DNA from: Haloarchaeobius sp. FL176
Lineage (GTDB): Archaea; Halobacteriota; Halobacteria; Halobacteriales; Natrialbaceae
Direction: 5' to 3'
Length of the DNA stretch: 64,000 nt
Assembly (NCBI RefSeq): GCF_024609245.1
Contig: NZ_JANJYH010000013.1
Span: 17,680-81,679 of the forward strand
The notes under the pieces are model-generated. The model was not told where the DNA came from and made no database searches. It worked only from the letters and a program-made list of their open reading frames with translations. Positions 37,013-45,613 of the stretch are shown piece by piece. The position numbers and the translations under genes are program-made. Every line of letters begins with the position of its first letter. The stretch's first letter is position 1.

Positions 37013-38247
37013 TCGACATCGACAGCGTCTCCGTCTCGTTCGGCGACGCACGAGTTCTCGACGAGGTGTCGCTCTCCGTCGAACCGGGTACGTTCCTGGG
37101 GCTCGTCGGCCCGAACGGCGCCGGAAAGACGACGCTCCTGCGGGCAGTCAGCGGGGCGCTTCGGCCCGATGGTGGGACCATCACCCTCGACGGCGACCGG
37201 CTCGACGAGCTCGGTTCGAAGGCGGCCAGTCGTCGGGTCGCCGTCGTTCCGCAGGACACTGCCGTCTCGTTCGGTTTCACCGCCAGGGACGTGGTCGCGA
37301 TGGGGCGCACACCACACCGGGGTCGTTTCGAGCCGTCCTCGCGGGAGGACAGCCGCGCCGTCGAAGAAGCGTTCACCCGCGTCGACGCCGAACACCTCGC
37401 AGACCGCCGGATCGACGAACTGAGCGGCGGTGAGCGACAGACGGTCACCATCGCTCGCGCGCTCGCGCAGGAGACTCCGGTACTGCTACTCGACGAACCG
37501 ACGGCCAGCCTCGACATCAACCACCAAGTCGAGACGCTCGAACTCGTCGCAGACCTCGTCGCGGACGGCAAGACGGTCGTCGCGGCCATCCACGACCTCT
37601 CGCTCGCGGCCCGCTACTGCGACGAGCTCGCGCTGCTCGCCGACGGAGATATCGTGGCCACTGGTTCATCCGAGTCGGTGCTGACCCGGGAGCGACTCGC
37701 CGACTCGTTCGATGCCAGGACGGTGCTCCGACGCGACCCCGTCACCGAGAGCCTCGGTGTGACAACTCTCGCACGACGGGCCGATACCGTCGAACGGTCG
37801 GTCCACCTCGTCGGTTCCGGCTCCGTTGCCGCCCGAACTCTGGAACGACTCGTCGGTGCGGACGCCAGCGTCACCGTCGGTCCCGTTCCCCTGGGCGACG
37901 CGCTGGCGGAGACGGCCTCTCTCCTCGGCGTCGAGGCGATCGAGCGCTACCCCCACGAACCGCTCGACGACTCGACCATCACGGCCGCCAGCGACGCCGT
38001 CGACCATGCAGCCGTGGTCGCCGTCGCGAACCCCGGGCTCGTCGGCGGCGACGACCAGGTGTACGAGCTTCTCGCTGGGGGGTCGCCGATGGTCGTGGTG
38101 GAGGAGACGGACGATAGCCAGCGGGCTCCGGAACGTGCCGAATCACGCGCGGAGACCCTCCGTCTGAGAGGCGAGACGACCGACGTACGCGGTGTCGTCG
38201 ACGCGGTCGCACGTGCCAGACACCTCGTGGAAGCGGCGGACGACTGA
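37009..38247 (+). CDS. btuD: Cobalamin/heme-type ABC transporter ATP-binding protein with C-terminal extension
   Basis: This 412-residue ATPase starts at GTG 37009, overlapping btuC. Walker A is GPNGAGKTT (about 33-41), the signature is LSGGERQ, and Walker B is LLLDEPT. The ATPase domain ends near residue 245. About 160 more residues follow (roughly 250-412), with a nucleotide-fold look: VHLVGSGSVAARTLERLVG and a later VVAVANPGLVGGDD. This extra domain is not part of ordinary BtuD proteins. It may sense ligand or regulate transport. Confidence 0.9.
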   Translation: MIDIDSVSVSFGDARVLDEVSLSVEPGTFLGLVGPNGAGKTTLLRAVSGALRPDGGTITLDGDRLDELGSKAASRRVAVVPQDTAVSFGFTARDVVAMGRTPHRGRFEPSSREDSRAVEEAFTRVDAEHLADRRIDELSGGERQTVTIARALAQETPVLLLDEPTASLDINHQVETLELVADLVADGKTVVAAIHDLSLAARYCDELALLADGDIVATGSSESVLTRERLADSFDARTVLRRDPVTESLGVTTLARRADTVERSVHLVGSGSVAARTLERLVGADASVTVGPVPLGDALAETASLLGVEAIERYPHEPLDDSTITAASDAVDHAAVVAVANPGLVGGDDQVYELLAGGSPMVVVEETDDSQRAPERAESRAETLRLRGETTDVRGVVDAVARARHLVEAADD

Positions 38248-38290
38248 GGACGTCCCAACGTTCAAGCGGGAACCGCCCCAACTCAGAGCG

Positions 38291-39205
38291 ATGGACAGGG
38301 AGCCGTGGCTCGCGCTCGCACTGGTGCTGTCGATGGTGCTCGCCGGCTGCGGCGGCACCGCTGGCGTCCAGACACGGGAACCCTTCTCGGTCCCCGAGAC
38401 ATCGCCGCCGGACCCTACGGAGGACGAACTTGTGCGGTTAGAAGCACCGTTCTCTCCGGATCCGGAGAAGGACGTCCTCGGCGACCCGTCGGTGTTCTTG
38501 AACTCCCAGGCCGACCGACTCGAGAAGACGAGCTACACGCTGGACTACGAGCTCGATGTCAGGTACAGCAACGGGACGACGTGGAACCACGTGGCGGTCG
38601 ACGCCCAGTTCGCCCGTAACCAGAGCATCTACGTCTCGAACGTGACCCAGCGTGGCCGTAACCTGAACGTGACCAGACTCGCTTACGCGAACGGGAGTGT
38701 GCTGTACGCAGCCCAGGGGCCGGCGGGCCTCTCACCGGCGACCGCGAATTTCTCCGTCGCCCGCGGAGGCGACGGTACGCCGGTGGTCATCGACGAAGGC
38801 GTGACGCTGCGGGCCCTCCGGCCGGGGTTCCTGTACAACGGGTTCGCGTCGATGAACGTGACCGACGTGCGTGAAATCGACCGGGTCCCCGCCGGAATCC
38901 GGGACCAGCTGTTCTACGTCCGGGCCACGGAGGTCACGCAGCCGGACACGCTCGTCAACAATGCCTTGCCCGATGGCGAGGGTGCCAGCGTCGAGAACGC
39001 GACACTCGAGGCCGTCGTCGCCAGCGACGGGTTCGTCTACGAGTACGGCATCCAGTACACGATCGTCCGCGAGGATGGCACGCGACTCCACGTCTCTCGC
39101 CGGCTCGTCTACCGCAACGTGGGGACCACGACGGTGACTGTCCCACCGACGTGGACTGTCCCACCGACGTGGACCACGAGCAACGGCACGACAGCCGGTC
39201 GATGA
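38291..39205 (+). CDS. Lipoprotein (DUF7537-like)
   Basis: This 304-residue protein has a lipoprotein leader ending in the lipobox VLAGC (about residues 16-20), with the mature start at that Cys. The rest is a beta-rich domain with many NxT/NxS sequons (for example NVTQRG, NVTRL, NATLEAV). It resembles haloarchaeal lipoproteins I associate with DUF7537. The C-terminus shows a short Thr/Pro tandem, TVPPTWTVPPTWT, matching an 18-bp DNA repeat at about 39133-39168. Function unknown. Confidence 0.75.
   Translation: MDREPWLALALVLSMVLAGCGGTAGVQTREPFSVPETSPPDPTEDELVRLEAPFSPDPEKDVLGDPSVFLNSQADRLEKTSYTLDYELDVRYSNGTTWNHVAVDAQFARNQSIYVSNVTQRGRNLNVTRLAYANGSVLYAAQGPAGLSPATANFSVARGGDGTPVVIDEGVTLRALRPGFLYNGFASMNVTDVREIDRVPAGIRDQLFYVRATEVTQPDTLVNNALPDGEGASVENATLEAVVASDGFVYEYGIQYTIVREDGTRLHVSRRLVYRNVGTTTVTVPPTWTVPPTWTTSNGTTAGR
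39133..39168 (+). repeat. Short tandem repeat in the lipoprotein 3' end
   Basis: Two nearly identical 18-bp units (GTGGACTGTCCCACCGAC type) encode the repeated VPPTWT motif at the C-terminus of the lipoprotein. Such units can vary in number between strains. Confidence 0.6.
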
Positions 39206-39570
39206 CCGGCCGAGGCGTTACGAGTCGATAGCGAGCAGCGCTCACGGAGCAGTTGCTCGACGCGCTCGCCGTAGCCGCCCTGAACCACGCTGTGGTTCTC
39301 CGTAACCGTGTCGCCGGTTTCGAGCGCGCGCGAACCCGAGGTCGCTCGCGAGGCCGCGGCAGTCGCTGTCGCCCTCTACGACGACCATTTTCTTGTTGTA
39401 CCGACGTTCCTCGGTCCGAACCCCGCGTGAGTGTGGTGCTACAGTGCTGCGCTCCCTGTTTCGGTGCCACCCCGAACGCCCACATTTGATATAGCGAATT
39501 ATGGTTTATCTGCTCCCCACCGACCACTCCGGAACACGTTAAGAAGCCAACAAGATTGCGTTCGGACGGC
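39206..39570. other. Intergenic region with a decayed gene
   Basis: This 365-bp stretch before the integrase has no intact gene. On the minus strand (about 39480 to 39210) coding-like sequence appears: RTEERRYNKKMVVVEGDSD and, after an apparent one-base shift, ETGDTVTENHSVVQGGYGER. It looks like a decayed gene of unknown family. The stretch at 39484-39510 is AT-rich (GATATAGCGAATTATGG) and may be the old promoter or an element boundary. Confidence 0.45.
39210..39480 (-). pseudogene. Frameshifted remnant of an unrecognised gene
   Basis: Two pieces of plausible coding sequence lie in different frames, split near 39340. The first reads RTEERRYNKKMVVVEGDSDC, then RGLASDLGF. The second reads ALETGDTVTENHSVVQGGYGERVEQLLRE. 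Together they could form a single domain of about 70-80 residues. I do not recognise the family. Its place beside an integrase fits a mobile-element scar. Confidence 0.35.
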
Positions 39571-40599
39571 TCAGAGCAGCCGATAGACGTTCGATTCGTA
39601 CATCGTCCGCACCTGGCCGCCCCAGTTGTGGGTGTAGGTGTCGATGATGTCGCTTGCCACGTCACCGCGGAGGTACTTGACGATGCCACGGTCGCCGGTC
39701 CGGTCCCGGAGGTGTGTCGTGAAGAAGTGCCGGAAGTAGTGGGGCGTGACGTTCTCGGCTGCTCCACCGCCGTCCAGATACCACCCGTGCTCTCGGGCGT
39801 GTCGCTCGACGACGTTCCTGACCGCCTGCGTACTGAGTCGAGCACCCCAGTCTCCACTCGTCGAGAGGAAAAGCGGCTCCGCGGGCGATCTGGCGTCCGG
39901 CCTGATGGCGAGCCAGGCCTTCAACACGCGCGCCAGTTCGTCGTCGACGGGTATAACCGTCGCCCGCTTGCGCTTGTTCGAGGCCGAGCGCTCCTCGCTG
40001 TTGTAGGAGTGGCCCCTCGCCGGTTCGGCCGCTACGTACAACGATTCCGGTCGCCCATCGAGTTGTACGCGACCGCCGAGGTCGAACTCGCTCGCCAGCT
40101 CCGAGTCGGAGAGGGCGAGGTCGCGCAGGTCGAGGTTGCAGAGTTCACCGACACGGACGCCGGTCTTCAGGAGCGTCACGACGAGCGCCCGCTCCAGCGG
40201 GTGCGAGATCGACGCCACGAACGTCCGCATCTCCGGCACCGAGATCTCCCGTCGCGTCGGGTCCTTGTCGATGGATTCGTCCATCTCCTCGACCACGAGC
40301 GCCATCGGGTTGGCGTCGAACTCCCCGACCTGGGTCATGTAGGCGTAGAACCGGTGAACGTAGGAGGCGTAGGAGGCGACGGTGCTCGGCGCGTGCTCAC
40401 CTCTGAGGGCGTGCACCCACGCCATGCACTCTCTGCGGCCGGCTTCCTCGGGCGTGAGCGCCTGTCCGCTCGGTCCGCGCCCTTCGTCGTCCAGAAACCC
40501 CTCGAACCGCCTGAGGACACGCTCGTAGGCCTCTCTCGTCCGCTCGGACTTACCGTGGTACTCCTGGTCCTCCAGGTAGTACGAGACCGCGTCGGTCAT
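39571..40599 (-). CDS. Tyrosine-type site-specific integrase
   Basis: This 342-residue recombinase has a SAM-like core-binding domain (residues 1-110) and a catalytic domain (about 120-342). Catalytic residues visible are R149 (TGVRVGEL), a basic K209-R212 stretch, H287 and R290 (PHYFRHFF), and Y322 (DTYTH). The usual fifth residue (His/Trp, in the GH motif) is replaced by the RGD stretch 311-313, as in some archaeal integrases. Its start overlaps the DUF5805 gene by ATGA. It probably moves an element or resolves chromosome dimers; which is unclear. Confidence 0.88.
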   Translation of the reverse strand: MTDAVSYYLEDQEYHGKSERTREAYERVLRRFEGFLDDEGRGPSGQALTPEEAGRRECMAWVHALRGEHAPSTVASYASYVHRFYAYMTQVGEFDANPMALVVEEMDESIDKDPTRREISVPEMRTFVASISHPLERALVVTLLKTGVRVGELCNLDLRDLALSDSELASEFDLGGRVQLDGRPESLYVAAEPARGHSYNSEERSASNKRKRATVIPVDDELARVLKAWLAIRPDARSPAEPLFLSTSGDWGARLSTQAVRNVVERHAREHGWYLDGGGAAENVTPHYFRHFFTTHLRDRTGDRGIVKYLRGDVASDIIDTYTHNWGGQVRTMYESNVYRLL

Positions 40600-41027
40600 G
40601 CGTCGTCTGTGGGGACGTATCCCCCGTCACGGCCGCTGTACCTCAGTTTCCCGGCCTCCTGGAGCGTTCCGAGCGCCCCGTCGAGCCGGTCCTCGACGTC
40701 GTTGGTCACCGCGGCGACGAGGTCGTCCCACGTCTGGGGGTCGTCGCGCTCGTGCAGGATGCCGAGCACCCGCTCCGCCAGCTCGGCGTCGTCGGCATCT
40801 ATCGACTCGTTCGTCTCCCCATCGTGGTCGCTATCGGGTGACTCGTCGAGTTCGAACGACCGTCTTCCCGCCTGGACCATCGTCCGGACGAACTCACTCT
40901 GGCTCATGTCGAACTCGTCGGCCTCCTCGGCCCACTGTTGCTTCTGGGACGACGGAACGTACGTTCGGACCGCAGTGCGAGCCGCCTCGTCCTCGCTCAC
41001 GCCCCAAACACCCCATTCAACCGACAT
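40596..41027 (-). CDS. DUF5805 domain ribbon-helix-helix-like protein
   Basis: This 143-residue protein has an N-terminal ribbon-helix-helix-like segment (RTAVRTYVPSSQKQQWAEEADEFDMSQSEFVRTMVQAGRRSF) and a winged-helix-like C-terminal part (about 80-140). It matches the DUF5805 family, usually found beside haloarchaeal integrases. It overlaps the integrase gene by four bases and is translated first, so it may regulate integrase expression or DNA architecture. An 8-bp perfect inverted repeat sits just upstream at 41044-41080. Confidence 0.82.
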   Translation of the reverse strand: MSVEWGVWGVSEDEAARTAVRTYVPSSQKQQWAEEADEFDMSQSEFVRTMVQAGRRSFELDESPDSDHDGETNESIDADDAELAERVLGILHERDDPQTWDDLVAAVTNDVEDRLDGALGTLQEAGKLRYSGRDGGYVPTDDA

Positions 41028-41791
41028 GAGAACGGGTATGTCTGCAACCCCAATCTAGAGGGTCGAACCCCAGGGGTTGCCCGGTCAGGAACGGGTTCGT
41101 CGAATCGGCGTTCTGACCGCGTTTCGTCCTCTCCCTGAGGACACGTTTCGCCTGATCGCTCACCGCTGCTCAACTGGTGGCCGAGCGTCGGGTCGACTGG
41201 TCCACTCATCCGGTCGAGACGACTCACGGCGCGGTAATCAATCTATCCCCACAAGCAGGGATAAGAGCACTTATCCACATTTCTAGGCCCGCTATATCGG
41301 CACCAGAGGCTGCTTATCAAATAAAATGGGTGCCCAAACCGTGCTTACCAACACCAGAAGAACGGATAACTATTCTCGAATCCTGTTCTTCTCACCTGGT
41401 CGGATTCGGGGGCGGATATCCTCTCTACCGGCCCTGTGGTTTGCTCGACTGACCTGGAGGATTCGCTCGTGGCTCTGCGTGGAGGGTCTTCACGGTTCAC
41501 CCTGCGTCGGTAGTCTGGGACGGCTCACTTGGTGTTGCTCACTGGTGAAGATTCGGACGGGTGGAACCGAAACGCGATCCAATCAGGTCGACCTCGCAGT
41601 TGTATCGACAGCGTCGACCGATAGCACCTCTAGGAGTCCGAGCCGATGGCCTGACTACTCAAGAGTGCCGGAATAGCCGATACTGCAGGTTCTCGTTGGG
41701 TATTTGCGGTGACGACGCGGATGTAGATGCCGTTCGAGGGGAGACTGATAAACTGAATTTCGCTATATGCAATCGGTTGGTTGGAGCGAAC
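41028..41791. other. Gene-poor, lower-GC region
   Basis: No convincing gene was found in this 764-bp stretch. It is lower in GC than its flanks, with several stop-rich frames in all directions. It holds an inverted repeat at 41044-41080, a TATCCC/GGGATA pair around 41247-41265, and several GCTATAT elements. It borders the integrase operon and is probably the rest of an integrated element or a decayed insertion. Confidence 0.5.
41044..41080. promoter_or_regulatory. Perfect 8-bp inverted repeat upstream of DUF5805
   Basis: GCAACCCC (41044-41051) and GGGGTTGC (41073-41080) form a perfect inverted repeat with a 21-nt centre that includes TCTAGA. It lies 17-53 nt upstream of the DUF5805 start, where a repressor or the recombinase could bind. 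It may be an autoregulatory operator or recombination site. Confidence 0.45.
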
Positions 41792-42691
41792 TCACCGGAC
41801 CGCGAGCTCGGTCTCCACGTCACCGAACAGTGCCGTAACCGCCTCGTCGGCGTCCGTCGATTCTGCCACGTTCTCCATCAGCACCGTCTCGCTGGGGAAC
41901 AGCTGCGTGCCGAGTTCGAGCCCGTGGTCGCGGGCCGTGCCGCCGGTCATCGTGAGGTAGACGCCGACGCCCGTCTCCGCGATACCGGCTTCCTCTTCCT
42001 CGCCGGCGTCGGGATAACAGAACTCGATACCCTGCATGGCGTCGGTGCCGAGGACGGCCTCGACCAGCCGCTCGTAGCGCGGCGAGATGCAGAGTTCGCC
42101 CTCGTACTCGGCGACGAACTCTCTCGTCGCCCCGTCGGCGCGGTAGCTGTCGAGGAGCTCTGGCGTCGCCATCAGCGTGTGGTACACCGTATCGCCCAGC
42201 CCGGTGACGACGCGGACGTCGGTGTCGTGCGGGTCGATGCGGGCGTTCACGTCCGCGATGGTGTCGAGGGGTTCCGGTCTGAGCGCGACGACCTCTTCCA
42301 GGACGAGGTCCGCACTGTCGAAGCCGAAGGCGAACGAGTGGGTCCGGAGCGAGCGGAACGGTTCCTCCCGACCGACGAGCTGGATGGGTCCGGTCTCGGT
42401 ATCGACGGTGACGCTGTCGAAGACGACGCGACGGGGAAGTCCATCGCGGTCGTCACGCAGCAGGGTGAACTCCGGTCGATGCGGATGGCCGAGGTCGCTG
42501 TAGTCCGCGAGCCGTTCGTACACGTTGCGGGGGTCCTCCGCGCTCCCCTTCGTGATCGCCTTCTCGTACCGGAGGGTAGAGATGATCGAGTCGGCGAGTT
42601 CGGTCGCATCGGCGCGTGCTGCGACCCGCTCGAGAACTGCCTCCAGCGGACGCCCCTTCCGTGGGACTGCGACGGCTGTCGTCTCGGCCAT
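41792..42691 (-). CDS. HisG-like (ATP phosphoribosyltransferase fold) protein
   Basis: This 299-residue protein opens with AVAVPRKGRPLEAVLERV, which resembles the N-terminal strand and loop of HisG (KGR motif). A later part, TGVGVYLTMTGGTARDHGLEL, recalls the phosphate-binding turn and the STGTTLRANGL-like stretch of HisG-type two-lobed domains. The similarity is remote and no his genes are adjacent, so it is probably a paralogue with another substrate rather than the biosynthetic enzyme. Start ATG 42691 is followed by that conserved strand. Confidence 0.5.
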   Translation of the reverse strand: MAETTAVAVPRKGRPLEAVLERVAARADATELADSIISTLRYEKAITKGSAEDPRNVYERLADYSDLGHPHRPEFTLLRDDRDGLPRRVVFDSVTVDTETGPIQLVGREEPFRSLRTHSFAFGFDSADLVLEEVVALRPEPLDTIADVNARIDPHDTDVRVVTGLGDTVYHTLMATPELLDSYRADGATREFVAEYEGELCISPRYERLVEAVLGTDAMQGIEFCYPDAGEEEEAGIAETGVGVYLTMTGGTARDHGLELGTQLFPSETVLMENVAESTDADEAVTALFGDVETELAVR

Positions 42692-42732
42692 TTCGCGGAC
42701 GAACGGCTTCGGGGAAGAAAACGTGTTCGTTC

Positions 42733-44529
42733 TCAGCTGAACATCTCGCCGAGCTGGTCGCGCCACTCTTCGATCTCGGTGACCTCCTCCTCGACCTGGT
42801 CGACCCGGGAGGCGACCTCGCCGAGGTCGTCCTCGAGTTCGGTCACGTCGGCCTGCACGTCGTCGATGGTATCGGTGGCGTCGGCGATGTCGCCCTCCAG
42901 GGACTCGGTCGACTCGTCGAGGTCGGTCTGGAGCTCGGAAACGTCGCCAGATATCGTCTCGAGGTCGGTCTCGAGGTCGGTCACGTCGGCCTGCACGTCG
43001 TCGATGGTATCGGTGGCGTCGGCGATGTCGCCCTCCAGGGACTCGGTCGACTCGTCGAGGTCGGTCTGGAGCTCGGAAACGTCGCCAGATATCGTCTCGA
43101 GGTCGGTCTCGAGGTCGGTCACGTCCGTCTCGACGTCCTCGACGGACGAACGCACGTCGTCCACGTCGCCGTAGAGCGAGGTGATCTCACCGTCGTGGGT
43201 TTCGACGTCTTCCGAGAGGGCCGAGAGTTCGTCGCGAAGAGCGCTGACCTCCCGCTCGTACTCCTCGAGGAGCTGCTGGGCGGTGCCCTCCTCGTCGAGA
43301 AACTCGGACAGTGCGTCGGTGTAGGCGGCGACCTCCTCGACGCGGGACTGGAGGTGTTCGACCTTCGCGATGTCGGTCCCTGCGCTCTCGACGTCGAGTG
43401 CCTGCCGGAGGTCGCGGCGCTCGTTCTCGGTGAGCGTTCCGTTCCGGAGTTCCTCGACGAGGGCGGTCGCGACGCTCCCCTCGACGGCGGGCGTGGACTC
43501 CACGTCAGCCTCACCCTCGCCCTCGGCCTCCTCGTCGGCGTCGTCGGCGTCCGTGTCCGCCGCTACGTCGGCAGTGTCGGCAGCATCGGCAGCGCCGGCC
43601 TCCACTCCGGGCGCTTCGTCAACTTCGGCCTCGGGCTGGTCCGCCACGTCGACTTCGACGTCCTCGTCGGCTTCGGCCGCTGCATCGGCTTCCGCCGTGT
43701 CGGCTTCCACGTCGGTATCGGCTGGTGCGTCGTCCTCGAAATCTGTCTCGGCCTCCGCTGGCTCATCGTTCGGTTCGGGCTCGTCCGCTTCCATCTCGGG
43801 TTCGTCGATGTCGAGGTCGATTTCGGGCTCGTCCGCTTCTTCGGTGTCGCTTTCCTCGACCTCCTCCTCGGCGGCTTCGAGGTCGAGTTCGATATCCGGC
43901 GTGTCCTCGTCGTGGGTGTCCGCGTCGGACTCCGCTGGCTCACCGAGGTCGAGGTCGACGGAGCCGCCGTCGCCCGACGCCTCGGCGGCCTCCGCGTCCG
44001 TGGCGGTCGCGGCTTCCTCCTCATCGAGCCCGGGGATCTCGTCCTCGCCCGAGAGCATGTCCTTGACGACCTGGTTCGAGTCGCTCGAGACGATATCGTC
44101 GATAGTGGTGTCGCCCTCGACTTCGGCCTCCGGTTCCGAACCGGTGTCCGAGTCGTCGCCCTCGCCGTCGATCTCCGTGAGCCGGGGGTCGGTGAGGAAC
44201 TTGGCCGCCTCCGACTCGTCGTCGATACGGATGCCGTAGACGGTCGTCACCTCCTCGCCGGGTTCGAGCGTGCGCTCGTACTCGACGTGGTGGTCCTGAA
44301 AGGCGGTCCAGTTCTCGCTCTCGTAGTCGGGGTGGAACCCGACCCCGTCCATCGGGAAGTCCGTCGGTATCTCCTCGTGAATCCGGATGGTGACGGTCTC
44401 CTCCCGGTCGGAGGTGACGCCGAACCGGATAGCGGGGACCGGGAACTCGTCGGCCTCGAACGACTTCGCGACCGAGATCCCATCCGCGTCGACCTCGATT
44501 GTGGTATCCTCGTCGACCTCGCTACTCAT
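42733..44529 (-). CDS. Acidic coiled-coil protein with tandem repeat
   Basis: This 598-residue protein begins with a beta-rich domain (residues 1-125, with DGISVAKSFEADEFPVPAI and ERTLEPGEEVTTVYGI). A very acidic, disordered region (about 130-345) follows. The C-terminal half (about 390-598) is a long coiled coil with heptads such as DVTDLETDLETISGDVSELQ. It contains two identical 46-residue units encoded by a perfect 138-bp duplication. No transmembrane segment is present. It might organise a filament or chromosome-associated complex; no function is known. Confidence 0.75.
   Translation of the reverse strand: MSSEVDEDTTIEVDADGISVAKSFEADEFPVPAIRFGVTSDREETVTIRIHEEIPTDFPMDGVGFHPDYESENWTAFQDHHVEYERTLEPGEEVTTVYGIRIDDESEAAKFLTDPRLTEIDGEGDDSDTGSEPEAEVEGDTTIDDIVSSDSNQVVKDMLSGEDEIPGLDEEEAATATDAEAAEASGDGGSVDLDLGEPAESDADTHDEDTPDIELDLEAAEEEVEESDTEEADEPEIDLDIDEPEMEADEPEPNDEPAEAETDFEDDAPADTDVEADTAEADAAAEADEDVEVDVADQPEAEVDEAPGVEAGAADAADTADVAADTDADDADEEAEGEGEADVESTPAVEGSVATALVEELRNGTLTENERRDLRQALDVESAGTDIAKVEHLQSRVEEVAAYTDALSEFLDEEGTAQQLLEEYEREVSALRDELSALSEDVETHDGEITSLYGDVDDVRSSVEDVETDVTDLETDLETISGDVSELQTDLDESTESLEGDIADATDTIDDVQADVTDLETDLETISGDVSELQTDLDESTESLEGDIADATDTIDDVQADVTELEDDLGEVASRVDQVEEEVTEIEEWRDQLGEMFS
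42841..43116. repeat. Perfect 138-bp tandem duplication
   Basis: Positions 42841-42978 and 42979-43116 are identical copies in head-to-tail order inside the coiled-coil gene. Each encodes the same 46 residues (a multiple of three bases, so the frame is kept). The lack of any substitution indicates a recent event. Confidence 0.9.
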
Positions 44530-44626
44530 ACAGCCACGTACCTGCACCACGAACATAAAGGAAACGGGCCGACTGTAATCCGCCGAAGTGACAACCCTTA
44601 GGGCGACGGCTCGCGCAGGGAGGGGT

Positions 44627-45460
44627 ATGACAGTGAGCGACTGGGGTGACTGGCTGCCCCGCGCCGTCGAGGACGCGTCGCCCGAGGGCATCGCGCTCTG
44701 GTATCTCGGCTGCAACGGCTTCGTACTGAAAGCCAGCGACGGGACGACGCTGTTCGTCGACCCGTACGTCGGACTCGGCGACCCGCCGCGGACGGTCCGG
44801 ATGATCCCGGTCCCGTTCGACCCGGAGGACGTCACCGAGGCCGACGCCGTCTTCGCTACCCACGAGCACACCGACCACGTCCACGGTCCCAGTCAGGCAC
44901 CCATCCTCGAGCGGACGGGGGCCACGTTCTACGCGCCCGACGACAGCCTCGTGATCGCCCGCGAAGAGGAGTCCTGGGCAGACGACCACGCTATCGACGA
45001 CCACCAGTTCCACGAGGTCCGCGAGGGGAACACCGTCGAGGTCGGTGGCTTCTCAGTCCACGTCGAGCCCGCTCACGACCCCGACGCGACCCACCCGGTC
45101 AGCTACGTTTTCGAACACGACGGCAGGACCGTCTTCCACGGCGGCGACACCAAGCCCACCGACGAGTTCGCCGACATCGGCGAGCAGTACGACATCGACC
45201 TCGGTATCCTCGCGTTCGGCACCGTCGGGAACATCCCCGACAAGGAGACCCGCGAACCGAAGCGCACGCGCTGGTACAACGACGAGAATCAGGTAATCGA
45301 GGCCGCCAACGACCTCCAGTTCGACCGGCTCCTCCCGAGCCACTGGGACATGTGGAAGGGCCTCACTGGCGACCCGACGGTGCTCCACCACCACGCCAAG
45401 AGCCTCGCGTTCCCCGAGCGCCTGGATATCGTCGAGATCGGCGACCGCGTGGATCTGTAA
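44627..45460 (+). CDS. MBL-fold metallo-hydrolase (UlaG-like)
   Basis: This 277-residue hydrolase is a metallo-beta-lactamase-fold protein. The metal motif THEHTDHVHG (HxHxDH) is at about residues 79-88; downstream metal ligands appear in VEPAHDPDA and FHGGDTKPTD, with a final His in PSHWDMW. It resembles UlaG/lactonase-type enzymes that act on sugar lactones or phosphodiesters. It has no signal peptide. Start ATG 44627 follows GGGAGGGGT. Confidence 0.9.
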   Translation: MTVSDWGDWLPRAVEDASPEGIALWYLGCNGFVLKASDGTTLFVDPYVGLGDPPRTVRMIPVPFDPEDVTEADAVFATHEHTDHVHGPSQAPILERTGATFYAPDDSLVIAREEESWADDHAIDDHQFHEVREGNTVEVGGFSVHVEPAHDPDATHPVSYVFEHDGRTVFHGGDTKPTDEFADIGEQYDIDLGILAFGTVGNIPDKETREPKRTRWYNDENQVIEAANDLQFDRLLPSHWDMWKGLTGDPTVLHHHAKSLAFPERLDIVEIGDRVDL

Positions 45461-45613
45461 CCCGGCAACGCTCGTTTTCGACGGTTCTCGGCCGGTACAG
45501 GCCTCGATCCGCCGGGCTCCCGTCTCTCCGCCGCTGCCATCGTCCCGTCCGAGAACAGCCGACGCTCGACCACAGCACGAACGCATTAGTACGAGCCGTC
45601 CCTCCCGCCCGGT

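Noticed and set aside
39253..39489. Plus-strand frame MLDALAVAALN...
   Set aside because: It is Arg/Cys-rich and has no match to any domain; the minus strand shows better coding character.
41028..41791. CRISPR array or replication origin in the gene-poor region
   Set aside because: There are no regularly spaced direct repeats, no origin-recognition boxes I recognise and no orc gene nearby.
44247..44483. Ser/Arg-rich frames inside the coiled-coil gene
   Set aside because: These are off-frame readings of the acidic gene and have no independent signals.
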